Below, piece by piece: positions 29,663 to 39,760 of a stretch of 64,000 nt of DNA (position 1 is the stretch's first letter; each line of letters opens with the position of its first letter). The notes under the pieces are model-generated. The model ran no database searches and was not told where the DNA came from. It saw nothing but the letters and a program-made list of their open reading frames with translations. Location of the stretch: positions 64,918,159 to 64,982,158 of the forward strand of contig CM049313.1 in the NCBI GenBank assembly GCA_026874595.1, read 5' to 3'. Source of the DNA: Sipunculus nudus (lineage: Eukaryota > Annelida > Sipuncula > Golfingiida > Sipunculidae). Both the position numbers and the translations under genes were made by a program.

Positions 29663-31400
29663 TTCACGCTGTGAATGCATATTTGTATGCATATATTGTA
29701 AGTTTTAAAGTAACACCATGTTATTTGTATCGGTAGATATATGTTATAAAATAACCAGTATTTTTTCTACATCAAATGATAATTCAGACCGCCAGTATAT
29801 AATTTGTTTTGTTAAAGCTGCCATATAGTAAAATATTTTTAATAGCACTTGTTGTGTCGCAATTTATTCCATCAATATCACACCTTATTTACACTGTTTT
29901 GATGAAAATAAATCATTGATGAGAAAACATATCTATTAAGGACAGATTTTCTTGTTATTGTAGAAAAACATCCTTTTAAGATGGTCCCGGCTTTACCATG
30001 AGTGCATGCATGGTCCCGAATTGGTCCCGGGTCGCCTTGAGGCTCAATCGCGACCAAAAATAGGTTCAATATAAGGCGGGGAATAATGCTTAAAAAATAT
30101 TTGAGGTGAAACTTTCTCAGTTTAATTGATAGAAAGACATATACATTTTTCATTCATATTAATATCGATATAAAGTTGATATAAAGGCGTTATCATGTAT
30201 GAAACGGCCTATATAGACACCACGTCTTGGTCCCCACTTGGTCCCGGGTTGAGTGTGGCCCCCTACTGGTACTTAAAACCCCATCAGTGTGGTAATCTGT
30301 TGATATGGCTGTTTAGTAGCGTGATAATGATCCCAGTGGGGAGCCATTAATCACCGCCGAACTGCTTCCTTTGGTTGCTCAGGGAAGGAAAGGGAAAGGG
30401 AAAGTTGCTTTTTAATTGGTCACATAGATTCAGTGGTGTTTATATCCAAATGATATACCATGTATATATATAGCTGGAACAATGAATGCCATATCATGTC
30501 CATGTTCCTGCAGGCTGCTATTGATAGAGATGTCTATCTGGCTGCACTTGGTTCTAATTGGGCACAAATAGGTTTGGTGTATGACCAGGTGTAACTGCCA
30601 CTCTCATTATATATACTATGCAACAACATACAAACATGTTTGACAAAAAATACTTCCCCTGAAAACCCCACGCCCCCTCACTCTCTTGGATCTGCATGCC
30701 ATGGTTATTTAAGAATAAAATTCTCATAATCTATAGATACATGAATTATTCAAAGTGTGTTTTTATATCTGCATGGGTTCCAAATGTCATGGAAACCGGT
30801 TAATCCTGCCATATAATCAATTATTGTTGATCATTCAGATAAATTAGTTATTTTTGGAAGATAACATTTTGTTAAAAATTGAGGAAGCTGTCATAGCATA
30901 TTTTAATGGCAAAATGACATTTTATTTTTTTATTTGATAAAATGGGGGCGGAGGAACTTATATGGCATGTCCACTATGGTTTTATTGAAAAGTTTAAGTC
31001 CACCCCCCCCCATTCCACACCATGGAATGGTTATACTATGAATGTACGTCTTTTGCACCATCTATATCTTTTTCTGCATCTGCTTAATTAACAATATATA
31101 TATATTTAATAATATGTATGTGTTTATCTTTTATTTTCCACTCCATTTCCACAAACCAAACACAATGAAAGCAAGTCATTGCTAAAGTTGATTGACATTT
31201 TTATAAAAAATACATAACAATTGAATAAACAAACAACAAATATATATGCATGAAACAGTATACAATAACATGTTTTTAACCTCGACATCTCGAGTAAAGA
31301 AGGTGATAAAGGCGATATATATATATAAGAATTATATGTAAGAATAGTTATAAATGTATGATATAAAGTATTGATGTAGATTGACATTACATACTTGTCC

Positions 31401-31435
<35 letters not shown>

Positions 31436-31485
31436 TATACATTATATTTTTAACATGTTATATATAACATTATATATGTAACATA

Positions 31486-31533
<48 letters not shown>

Positions 31534-32166
31534 AATGCTATGTGAGGGTACTGCATGATCTTTAATAACAGTGGACTGTGGAACAGATCTTTTTGGATTT
31601 GACAAAAAAATAATGATTTACCGGTGAAGGTCCAAAACATATATTAGGCCTACATGGGTTATTACTGATAAAATGGTAGCTCCTCCAAATCGTAACTAAA
31701 CTCCCGTTATCTAAGTAGTGTTATACCGTGGGTTGAAACATTTGTTTGGCACCAAGTCCCCTCCCCCCCCCCCCCCCCCCCGGCATTTGGACATGCCGCC
31801 GGGTATTATCCGTTATAGACGGAGGGTGTCACTAGCCGCCACCTAGCTCCTTGTAGCTTGGTTTGTGGGGGAAGAGGATTGTTGCTATATGCTCTTGGAA
31901 AATATTATGCTTATGCGTACATGCCATTGATACTTACGGTAACTTACCTCATATCCACCGAACACACAGTCAAATGGAGGCAATCTTCTAAAGGAAACAT
32001 AAATATTTATATATATAATTACATATATAATACATAATACATTATGAATATTTATATATAGTATTAAGTAAATTTCAACTCCATCACGTTTTCTGATTTG
32101 GGTTTCGCGGTCTACACCTACGATTTTCCCAAACCAGCAGGGACATTTATAGAAATTACAGGCACG

Positions 32167-32221
<55 letters not shown>

Positions 32222-33726
32222 TGTGTGTGTGTGTGTGTGTGTGTGTTTACCAGCTGACATATGTTTAACTTGCCATGCTAAAAATATGACGAAGTATCAT
32301 TAGATACAGTTCCGCCACCAACATGCAAAGAAAAAATATATGTCACATGTCATATAAGTAAGGCGACCTACCGAGTACACCTACATAATATATTTATATG
32401 TAAGCAGAATTGATCTGCGGGAATGCAGCTGGCCCAGCGTCATGCACCCACTCATGGTGAAGTCTGACTTTAAGCACACTTCATTTTTGAAATGTAACGT
32501 GGCCCAACAAACAGAAAAAATGTAACACAAAAAAATGCATGTATATATGCATGTTTTTTTATTCACTATAATTTATGTTATTATGTGATTTTTTTGCAGA
32601 CACGAGGACCAGTGGCGTATCCAGGGGGGGGGGGTAAGGGGGTTTAACCCCCCGTATTGCGAAAAACTACCTCTTTTTGCAGTGTTTCCCCCAGTTTTTT
32701 AAAGGCTGAAAAACCTCGTCATGGTTTTGTGGACCTTTTTAAGGTTTTAATTAGTCCCTCGCGTGACCATATATAAAACCCCTCCCTTGCCAAAATCCTA
32801 GATCCGCCACTGAGAATATATTTCATCAGCCATTAAGGATAATATATAATCCTGTAAATATAAATATGTTTAAACTATTAGCAAAATACAAAAATGAAAT
32901 ATAAAATAACCTTAATAGCCTACGTGAGATGAATAACATTTTTTTAATAAATAGATATTAAATTAAATGCTAAATGATATGTCACAAAAATAATATACAT
33001 ATTAAATTATAAATCAAATAAAATACGATATATTTTTTATCTAATAGTTATTAACAATTTGTAAACGTAATGCATATAATTGCACTGGGGCCCAGATGCC
33101 GGTGGCTGGACGAAGTACGGAATACTGTATTTTACGTGACACCATGTAAAATTGGTACCGGCATTTACCAAGTTTCTACATTTCAATCAGCATTATTTCC
33201 ACCTTAAAGACATTTTTTGATCTGATAAATTTTAGGATATGAAACGTTTCATTACTTCATCGGATTATTATAAAAAACATTACATGAGTGTGCCATTATT
33301 AAATAGGCTGTAATAATCGAAGTCCCGGCTTTTCCCCGCTGCCGGTACGTACCGGCTACAGGCCGGTATACTATACCGGCTTTTACCCAGTACCTTGCAA
33401 AACGCCCTGTTCGAAACACTGGTTAACCACCAGATGTCCTTGTTGAATATGTTTTAAATATAATGGCGCCATATCTTTTATAAACATGTGGATATAAACA
33501 AAATAAGCTGTCTGTATGCGATAGGATCGATGTTTTCTGAAGTATTTGTTGGAAAGTATAAGATATTTTCTTTGGTTAACACACGTCATATATGTGTATT
33601 AAAGGCTACAAAGTCAGGTGGGGTATTGTACCTGGTTGGTCAGGGCACAGCTGAGGTGAAGATACCGATTGTAAATGCTGCACTGAGAGAGGTGGACATC
33701 CGGTGCAATCAGCGTTACGCAAACAC
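13877..33726 (+). CDS. SORD: Sorbitol dehydrogenase copy B, seven exons, C-terminus not found
   Basis: Cytosolic NAD-dependent zinc sorbitol/L-iditol dehydrogenase, polyol pathway. Exons: 13877-13930, 19388-19421, 20435-20599, 23404-23563, 23994-24178, 26940-27115, 33605-33726 (896 nt, residues 1-298). By my count the catalytic zinc site is Cys41 (GICGSD), His66-Glu67 (GHE) and Glu152 (LLEP). Structural-zinc cysteines are 96, 99, 102 and 110. The NAD loop is G176-A-G-P-V-G181, and Asp200 ends the second Rossmann strand, as expected for NAD rather than NADP. Exon borders match human SORD closely. In exon 7 the usual hydrophobic residue before the conserved Arg-Tyr is Gln (NQRYANT), which could affect the substrate pocket. 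The family is about 350 residues long, so roughly 50 C-terminal residues are missing; no matching exon was seen up to 64000. Function rests on family resemblance. Confidence 0.88.
14500..14960 (+). repeat. Degenerate tandem repeat, about 140-bp period
   Basis: CTGGTGACCTCT or a close variant recurs at about 14512, 14652 and 14788, each in a similar frame of AT-rich text. The block ends in CGGACGGGCGGACAGGCGGA and GTATACCATAATACATCC, a terminus I associate with common bivalve dispersed repeats. Confidence 0.6.
15648..15953 (+). repeat. 153-bp tandem duplication
   Basis: Two adjacent copies starting ATGAACTGACATCGCGGTGT at 15648 and 15801, differing at roughly 10% of positions. Confidence 0.85.
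18340..18630 (-). repeat. Dispersed repeat family R1, inverted copy
   Basis: On the minus strand it carries TTGCATATGTGCAG, GGCGGGCCCCACGTTATAAA and GATATCGGAATTGGCCCC in family order. Confidence 0.65.
19388..19421 (+). CDS. SORD: SORD copy B, exon 2 (34-nt microexon, GC donor)
   Basis: Encodes [11 protein letters not shown], matching human ENYPIPEPGPN. The acceptor is TTTTTGTAG. The donor is GGAG|GCAAGT, so the intron is GC-AG; the nearest downstream GT would shift the frame. The last G plus AA of exon 3 makes Glu. Confidence 0.85.
19440..20165 (+). repeat. Dispersed repeat family R2, copy 1
   Basis: Starts near GAGCTATAGCAATCATCCTT, then GTCCGTC repeats and ATTAACAAGGCAAAAATCGT. A second submodule from 19980 repeats the CAACAAGGC..TTGTAACC theme. 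Partner at 24965-25690, same strand. It fills most of SORD intron 2. Confidence 0.75.
20435..20599 (+). CDS. SORD: SORD copy B, exon 3
   Basis: A 165-nt exon between TTATACAG and GTGG|GTCAGT. It carries the catalytic-domain motifs [12 protein letters not shown] and [13 protein letters not shown], including the zinc-binding Cys and the His-Glu pair. The matching copy A exon is not in the window. Confidence 0.9.
20600..23403. other. SORD copy B intron 3
   Basis: Contains an (ATT)n microsatellite (20848-20897), a GC-rich CpG-bearing block at 21640-21960 rich in CGCGCG and GCGCAG, and AT-rich DNA. Open frames at 22297-22587 (+) and 22706-23029 (-) show no recognisable motif and are not called as genes. 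Confidence 0.55.
23404..23563 (+). CDS. SORD: SORD copy B, exon 4
   Basis: A 160-nt exon between acceptor GATACAG and donor TTCAA|GTAATA. The structural-zinc cysteines are intact ([16 protein letters not shown]). It differs from copy A at several positions (Arg-Val to Leu-Ala inside the cysteine loop; TPPD to TPPV). Confidence 0.9.
23994..24178 (+). CDS. SORD: SORD copy B, exon 5
   Basis: A 185-nt exon between TTTTCAG and ACTG|GTAGGT. It holds the metal-site Glu (ALLEPLSV), the CGAGPVG NAD loop and the following helix. Its flanking introns are homologous to those of 8927-9111. Confidence 0.9.
24965..25690 (+). repeat. Dispersed repeat family R2, copy 2
   Basis: Matches 19440-20165 along its length, from GAGCTATAGCGATCACCCTT to TAGGTCACTGTGGCC. 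It starts just after the segmental duplication ends. Confidence 0.75.
25740..26060 (+). repeat. Degenerate TTACATTATCGGTTAAT tandem array
   Basis: About ten imperfect units of 20-35 bp. The right end, ATTATCAGTTGTAACAGATG, resembles the outer end of the 2943-8005 element (ATTATGGGTCGTAACAG), so it may be a single end of a related element. Confidence 0.5.
26940..27115 (+). CDS. SORD: SORD copy B, exon 6
   Basis: A 176-nt exon between TTACCTGCAG and TAT|GTAAGT. It encodes [20 protein letters not shown], then a charged helix, then [20 protein letters not shown], matching human EVTIECTGAEASIQAGIY. The leading Asp (split G|AC) is the NAD-selecting residue. This is the first 3' exon present only once in the window. 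Confidence 0.9.
28150..28404 (+). repeat. Repeat R1, 5' half, interrupted
   Basis: Carries GTTGACAAACAGCAAAGC and GTTGCATATGCGTAGAATCT, then GAAAGGTCACTAGTTGCAAAAC, where the inverted-repeat element enters. The 3' half resumes at 33395. Confidence 0.65.
28405..28550 (+). repeat. Left terminal inverted repeat of the 28405-33394 element
   Basis: Pairs with 33245-33394. The outer 20 bp are identical. The middle contains stacked CCGGTA motifs that could fold. Confidence 0.8.
28878..29659. repeat. Three (TA)n arrays
   Basis: Tracts at 28878-28932, 29205-29269 and 29610-29659 inside the 28405-33394 element. Open frames across them (YIYIYI peptides) are artefacts. Confidence 0.9.
31400..32246. repeat. 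(TA)n, poly-C and (GT)n tracts
   Basis: (TA)n at 31400-31440, 31482-31530 and 32168-32218, the last running into (GT)n to 32246; a poly-C run at 31763-31780. Confidence 0.9.
32609..32813. mobile_element. MITE-like element with CAGTGGCG ends
   Basis: About 205 bp with ends CAGTGGCGTATCCAGG and CCTAGATCCGCCACTG (inverted, two mismatches) and poly-G after the left end. Nested in the 28405-33394 element. Confidence 0.6.
33245..33394 (-). repeat. Right terminal inverted repeat of the 28405-33394 element
   Basis: Reverse complement of the left end with small indels after CCGGTA and near AATAATGGCACA. Confidence 0.8.
33395..33520 (+). repeat. Repeat R1, 3' half, interrupted
   Basis: Resumes with TTGCAAAACGCCCTGTTCGA, then CCACCAGATGTCCTTGTTGA and ATGGCGCCATATCTTTTATA, in the order seen at 12240-12370 and 61700-61810. 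Confidence 0.65.
33605..33726 (+). CDS. SORD: SORD copy B, exon 7
   Basis: A 122-nt exon between acceptor TTAAAG (weak pyrimidine tract) and donor CAC|GTGAGT. It encodes [20 protein letters not shown] and then [15 protein letters not shown]. It ends in phase 2, so a further exon is required. Confidence 0.87.
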
Positions 33727-35217
33727 GTGAGTACACGCGGTCAACACAAAACATACAAAAGTTAACATTTTGGAATAACATTAACAAAGATGAAACATTG
33801 GCTGTGTTTTGGGGGAAAAAGCATGGATTTATGTTTATTATAAAAAGGAGAATAATTAAATGATTATTATCTGATCTTAATAATAACTAGATTGTGTAGT
33901 CAGAGCCAACAAACCTCCCCCGGATATGTGTATACTATAGGTGTTACGCTTCAGTAACACGGGTTCTCCTGGCGAGTGGCATAACAGATGCTACTCCCTA
34001 ATCCCATGAATGGGTGGATTATTCCTCGGTGTTCTGATGGTATATAAATATATATAAACATGGGCTTTTACCAAGAGATACAGTTTAAGCCAAAAAAAGT
34101 AGGGCTATCAGGCACCGCCCCCGACAATTTTATCCCCGCGCATCCAAAAATTTTTTTTTCGAAATTTACCGATTTGTGCTCAAGCCTTTCTGTTTAGCGA
34201 AGCAATTTTTTAATTATTATGTTGTCCCCGGTTCATATGAAATTTTGATTAAAAATTAATGATTAAAAAGGTAAAAAAATCGGTCTCCCTCATTTATAAT
34301 CAGGCCCAACCTGTTTTTTGGCCTTAAGCTGCAGGCCTGCAAAATCACTCTTATTATAAATAGAGTCGCTCTTTTTTGAGGATTTCCTTAAAATTACTCT
34401 TTTTCTCACTATTTTCTAGCAACAATCTTTTTTCCACTCTTTTCTTCAGTGAAAGAATTTCGATATATATATAATTTCCTTCCTGCTATAGCAGATCCGT
34501 ATGAACAAGAATGGGACACTTCGCAATTTTTGTGTGCGCAAATGTTCAGCATGTGCCACAACGTTAGGAAAATGCTCTTATCTTCATGCAGGGGGATGAC
34601 CACCAAAGTGTGTTTCTGACATTGGGTTTAATATATACATTTATACATACACGTAGCATGTTTTACTCTACTTTTTATTATTTAAGTCTTTTGAACTCAT
34701 TTCAAAGTGTTTAGTAATTGCCTTTTCTTACCATTATCAATCATTTAAATTCACTTGTAACGGGGAGTTAGAAATAACACTTTCCCTCTCTCAACTGTAA
34801 AAGGTTGTTAACATTAATAATTGTTTTACTCATGAATATAACGCCTGTATATTGTCATGCACAAATAAAGTGATTTGCTTCAATTCAGTTCAGAGCTACT
34901 TGTTTTTGTTTGCATGCTGGCATCAATCTGTACAGTGTCATAAATAACTCTAAAGAACGCATGCCCATCCAAAGTATTTTTAATTCACGTGAAATAAACG
35001 GCATTTTTTTTAGAATATAATGATATCTGCCTATATTTTGTTCTAATTCTTAACTTACTCCTGCACACAAGTGGAAATAAACTTACACCCGGCGCGATAA
35101 GAGTGCTAAACATTAACAGAACGCTATCTGGTGGCCGTACCGTGCAAATGTCAAGCTTCAAACTTGTGTTTCTTCAATGTTTTCTCTCCTTGATTTGGAA
35201 TTGTCGGCGCAAGGTCG

Positions 35218-35266
35218 GCGTGCGACTTTACACAGTTAACACTTTGACTGTGTTAAGTCGCACACA
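35218..35266. repeat. Inverted repeat hairpin
   Basis: Arms TGCGACTTTACACAGT (35221-35236) and ACTGTGTTAAGTCGCA (35248-35263) pair at 15 of 16 positions around an 11-nt loop. Confidence 0.6.
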
Positions 35267-36805
35267 GAAAAATAATATGTATAAAACAGGTAACTTGGAG
35301 ACAGTATAAGTCCGTGTGCCGGAATGATTTTGCAGGGAAACTTTTCAATTTGTATAAATAAATCATAGAATCATGGCCTAACCACACATCGGTTTATGAA
35401 ATAAGTTTCCAAAAACCATTATACTAAACAAGAATAAAATTCTATATTATCTTTATAATTTATATTTTATGTTTTTTTTTCTCGATCATACAGTCACCGA
35501 AGTCAAAATGGGCTAAATATGCGCTGTCAATTTTTTTATTCTTAACTATTCTTTGAGAAAGGTGGCGCCGCACACTATAGAAACAAAGGGTAGCACGTAG
35601 TTCCATTAAAAAAAAACCCAAAAAGCAGCCCCACCCCAACCCACCCATTCCATGTTTCGACTACCCTAATAACGAAGGCTCAAAGTGACAAGCGCTTATT
35701 ATATATTCAATACATGTTACATGTGTATTATATATATATATTAGGCAATTGCACTGCTTTTCTATTAATGCTGCATTTCTGACAGTGTCATACGGGGATG
35801 ATGAGTTGCCTTAGCGGAGGTCTGCGCTCTATGAGTGCTTTTCTAGATTATGATAGGTATATATTGTACAGTATACATATTTTCATTTGTCTTCGTATGG
35901 TCCTTCGTTAGAACTCACCCTCTAGTACCGGCAGATCCCATAATTTATTCTAGCTCAGGTAGACATAAAATGGCCCCCACTGAAACCAAAGTAGGTCCTA
36001 CAGCCACACACTTTACCACGCAGGTGTGCAAACTGAATGGTTGACTTAGTCCACAATCCACTCCCATACAATTTATGTTTGACAAATCTACACTTATAAC
36101 AGTCATTTCAAGACAACCTTGCTCCCACATGATATTTATTGCATGAGATGGCAAACATATATATTTACTATAGCACCCTTATCACAGGACAAGCACTTCT
36201 TGTATTTTCCAGGAAATGTGCTGTTGTACACTCTGCCTTGTTCATAGTAAAATAAAAATACGAAGAAAATAATATATATATATATAATATTTATAATAAT
36301 ATATATTGACGCCAGACACAACTTGTGTTTAACCTTTTCAAATATATAATAGCTATGTCAGTTGTTGAAATAAGGCTTGGTATCATTCAAATAACATTAG
36401 ACGGATGCATGTCTCCGTTCTTTCTCTTTTGTTTTTATAGTCTGGTTACTGGCTTTAGGTAATAAATGAATACACTAGGATGGGCGGTCATTCCAGTCAC
36501 CGATTTGACGAAGAGGAGCAAAGTTCAGACTCTATGACTTGGGGGGGGGGGGGGGGGGGGGGTTGTCCATGTGAGATTACACTTCCATGTTACTCTATCA
36601 CTCCATTCATCTTTGAAATGCCCATAACTATTTATTGTTAAAAAGACTCATAATGGTTTACATAAGAATCAGAAACCTAACATACTCAAGCTTTATGGCA
36701 TCACTGACGTTTGTATTAGGTCCTATTTAGTTGTCAGGTCATATTATATATGAAGTCGCCATTAATATTACTAAAATTCATTATATTATACATCATGTAC
36801 TATTA

Positions 36806-36851
<46 letters not shown>

Positions 36852-37277
36852 TCTGAGATTTTCTCTTTTCCCACGATAATATTGTCAATGCTATAAAAAC
36901 AGTCATTATCATTCTGTACTTTTTACCTTAATTATTTTACTTTCTTTTTCTCACTCTCTCTCTCACACATACACATACACCTTTTATCCTTTCCCTCAAA
37001 TATATTATTTTTAATCAATCAGATCCTATCAACAAAACAACTGTTTCCTGTTTTGCGTGTCCTTATATTCATGGTTGCTGTAAGGAACACCTTGTTAGGT
37101 TTGCTGTACGGTTATCTAACCTAATTAAAGGGGGGGGGGGCACGGTGCAGGTGCTGTACTTTTGACACAGCCCAGCCCAAGCTCCATAACGTCAGAGTGG
37201 GTAGTCATGGGCTTTTTTATGTATTTTGGTCCATTGTAAGGAGAACATAAAAAATAATAAAGGGGAGATAGCCTAAG

Positions 37278-37412
37278 CTATAGATGCCCTCGAAGCCAAG
37301 CAAGACTACAAGAACCGGAGGCAAGACGAGAACTTAGAAGATCCAGCAGAGCAGCTGCACCCACGACCAGTCAATGACGAATGTCTGAACCGCCCAGCCA
37401 CCAGCATAGTTT
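37278..37412 (+). other. Coding-like fragment ending in a stop
   Basis: Frame reading DALEAKQDYKNRRQDENLED then PAEQLHPRPVNDECLNRPAT and a TAG. Charged, non-repetitive and GC-richer than its surroundings, with a possible acceptor (AAGCTATAG) at its start. No family recognised; could be a transposon pol remnant or chance. Confidence 0.25.
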
Positions 37413-38160
37413 AGCACTTGTCTATAACTCTTAAAACGAATATTTCAAGAGCAATCTTAATTATCTTCATAATCTGTTATACGGTTATTTCTCCACCAGA
37501 AAGAATATCGAGAATCATCGCAACTGAAATGTCTGTTTAAGAAGTGAACTCACCAAGGATTAAGTTTAACAATATCCTTTACCACGTGATGCCGGGAAAG
37601 GTGGGCTATACCCCTAATACGGACTTTTGGTAAGTCACATCAGGACACATACCACACACGCATTTGTGCATGTGCAGCATCCTGTTTTCCATTATTAACT
37701 ACATGAGGACAATCTCATGCTTGTCTTATTAAAATATGAAAGACTAGTTACCTGGTTTGCCTTGCTGCCGGGAATTGTAACAAGTTTTTGTGTGGATTTA
37801 TGTACACAAAGCCCATGGTCGGAAACTTACAAAGTTACCCATGGGGACACAGAGGATATAGCATGAATTACACTGCATTTTCCATACATATCCCACAGGC
37901 TCTATAGCACTGATCTTAGATTTTGCAGCTCCATCGAGAAATTAGTGTATTATCATGTCTTAGTTATATTTAGCCACTGATTACTTCACTTTTGTATAAT
38001 GGGTTTATTGTAATACCGAAAACCGTTTAGGTTCATCAGCGTATTTATTACGTTTAGGTATTTATTGATTACTGGAGTACTGGGAAGATTTGCACGCCGG
38101 TAATAAAAATTAATGCAGTCTCAGAGTTATTGTCCCTTGTAGGGTCACAGTGGGATCTCG

Positions 38161-38410
38161 AGGGGTGGATTTAGGGGCGCCTTTTTCGAACTAAAATAGA
38201 AATAGAAATCTCACACGTTAAATACCGAAAAGAGCTCCAAGAATACCCCCAGATCGCGCCATTATATATGAGTTTTCAAAAATAAAATGTCTACATCGCG
38301 TGTGGGGATATCTCTCTCCCAAACTATCTCAGTCTGCCTTAACATTTGTAACAGCCCCCCCCCCCCCAAAAAAAAAAAAAAAATCTAAAATCGTGTATCC
38401 GCCCCTAGTA
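38161..38410. mobile_element. MITE-like element with GGGGTGGAT ends
   Basis: Left end GGGGTGGATTTAGGGG, right end ATCGTGTATCCGCCCCTAG inverted, with poly-C then poly-A near the right end. Confidence 0.45.
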
Positions 38411-39178
38411 TCTCCACACGCATCATCAGAATCAAACTGACCAAGCTGAATTTATCCCACCGAACCAGAACTTAGGTTCAAAACTATGGGCATTGTTTAT
38501 GAACAAGGCTTAATTTGTCACTGCTAATACGTGAAGTACAACTAGATGTACGCAGTTACGAAGCGGTCATTGGAAAGCCCCGGGCGATAAGGGGGGAACA
38601 GGTATGAACTGTACGGCCTTGGAAGTAAGGGCCAGGTAAAAAAAAAATATCGCACTACGGCGAAAGGGGGATGGGGGCCTAAACAGATCCAAAAACAAAA
38701 TATGTTTTACCCAAATATGGATAATAAGTAGCAATAAGTAGTACTGATTAACATGTTCGGGCTTGCTCTGCCACTGTATAGGAAAAACGCGTCTGGTCCT
38801 TCCTCTTTTTAAAGACTAGATAAAGGTAGTCGTTGATATAGAACCTGTACACCTCCCTACATAACCAAGTGAATGCCATTTATTTCTTGTCTGGTACACC
38901 ACCACTTTATTACTATGGAACAGCATAACGATACCAAAGTAAACAAGCAACTTATCCCGGCATCAGCGGTAATTTTCAGTGCATGCATGCAACTATCCAG
39001 CGATAGAAAAAAGGCCATCATGTACAGTACGATTAATATAATTATAAGAATAAAGTATGTATAGCTGCCACTATATAATCATCCAAGGGTGAAGTTTCTA
39101 TATTTCACTTGATTAAAAAAAATCATATTCGTCATACCAATTGTTTCCCTTCTGTTTTCCTAGAATCCTTTAAACAAG

Positions 39179-39284
39179 TCCTTACCATCGGTACGTGTTA
39201 ATGTCCTTACCACTGGTAGGCCTACGTGTTAATGTCCTTAGCACCGGTACGTGTTTATGTCCTTACCGCTGGTACGTATTAATG
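39179..39284 (+). repeat. 25-bp tandem repeat, four units
   Basis: Four units of GTCCTTACCACCGGTACGTG plus TTAAT, the second carrying a 6-bp insertion. The array lies just past the donor of the orphan exon. Confidence 0.75.
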
Positions 39285-39297
39285 GTGCCGCTTTCAC

Positions 39298-39760
39298 CTG
39301 TTTGTGTGTGATCCTGTCTTGCAGCCACACGATCTTTGAAAATTTCCTTTTTGGAATTCTTTTGGTAGTTCCATCTTCCTGGCTATGGGAGGAGAGCCGT
39401 GCATGCCCTTCTTGAGAGCGTCATAAAAAGCGCGGAGGTCGGGGCTCGGGCTGCGTGAACGGTCATCTGCCTCAGGCGAACGAGCGTCCTTTTTAGAGAG
39501 TCGGCCATCTTGTCGCCTCAAATCTGGCGCTGATCCCCCATACGAACCTGGCGGCACCGACAAAAGTGACCGCGGGGATGGACTTCTCCCGCGGTCAGAT
39601 AGATCAACAGATGATCCGTTCTTTGAACATGGTGAAAATCCTCTTGAGGGTCTATAATCAGCCGATCTGGGTCTGCTGGAATCGCTATATGCGTTCAAAT
39701 GATTTGGAGTCCCTGACTTTTGCCTTGCATTGCTCTTATGTGAGCCAATACTTGTGTCAA
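39298..39760 (-). CDS. Orphan coding exon, Ser/Arg/Pro-rich, unknown gene
   Basis: Open minus-strand frame with GC-rich, codon-like composition unlike its AT-rich surroundings. A consensus donor AACAG|GTGAAA is at 39297; the likely acceptor is ATCCATATAG, giving 463 nt in phase 2-2. It encodes a disordered basic-acidic stretch with RGRSPSPRSLLSVPPGSYGG and RSRSPSPDLRAFYDALKKGM, ending near KMELPKEFQKGNFQRSCGC. The SPSP motifs are typical phosphorylation-rich cytoplasmic or nuclear linkers. No family is recognised and no partner exon was found. It could belong to a gene extending across the SORD 3' region, or be a retained fragment. Confidence 0.5.

Larger units (their letters stand above)
28405..33394. 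mobile_element. 5-kb Mutator-like (inferred) terminal-inverted-repeat element with 9-bp target duplication
   Basis: The left end GGTACTGGGTAAAAGCCGGT and the reverse complement of the right end agree over about 140 bp with a few indels. Both contain the palindrome CCGGTACGTACCGG and CTTCGATTATTACAGCC. The element is flanked on both sides by TTGCAAAAC (28396-28404 and 33395-33403). A 9-bp duplication is typical of the Mutator (MULE) superfamily. No transposase frame was seen, so it is presumably non-autonomous. The interior has (TA)n arrays, a TGGTCCCG-rich stretch (29980-30250) and a nested MITE at 32609. Confidence 0.8.
27116..33604. other. SORD copy B intron 6
   Basis: Occupied mainly by the 28405-33394 inverted-repeat element nested in an R1 repeat. 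27116-28150 is AT-rich, with a block at 27670-27870 resembling 11570-11760 and an AATA-type microsatellite at 27900-27925. Confidence 0.6.
33727..39297. other. Region downstream of SORD copy B exon 7
   Basis: Expected to hold the last SORD exon, but none was recognised. Contains AT-rich DNA, a hairpin at 35218-35266, (TA)n at 36809-36848, poly-G at 36541-36562, a coding-like plus-strand fragment at 37278-37412, and a MITE at 38161-38410. Confidence 0.55.

Noticed and set aside
35969-36042. Last SORD exon (peptide KVGPTATHFTTQ)
   Set aside because: Only a loose likeness to VKPLVTHRF; surrounding codons and splice sites do not fit.
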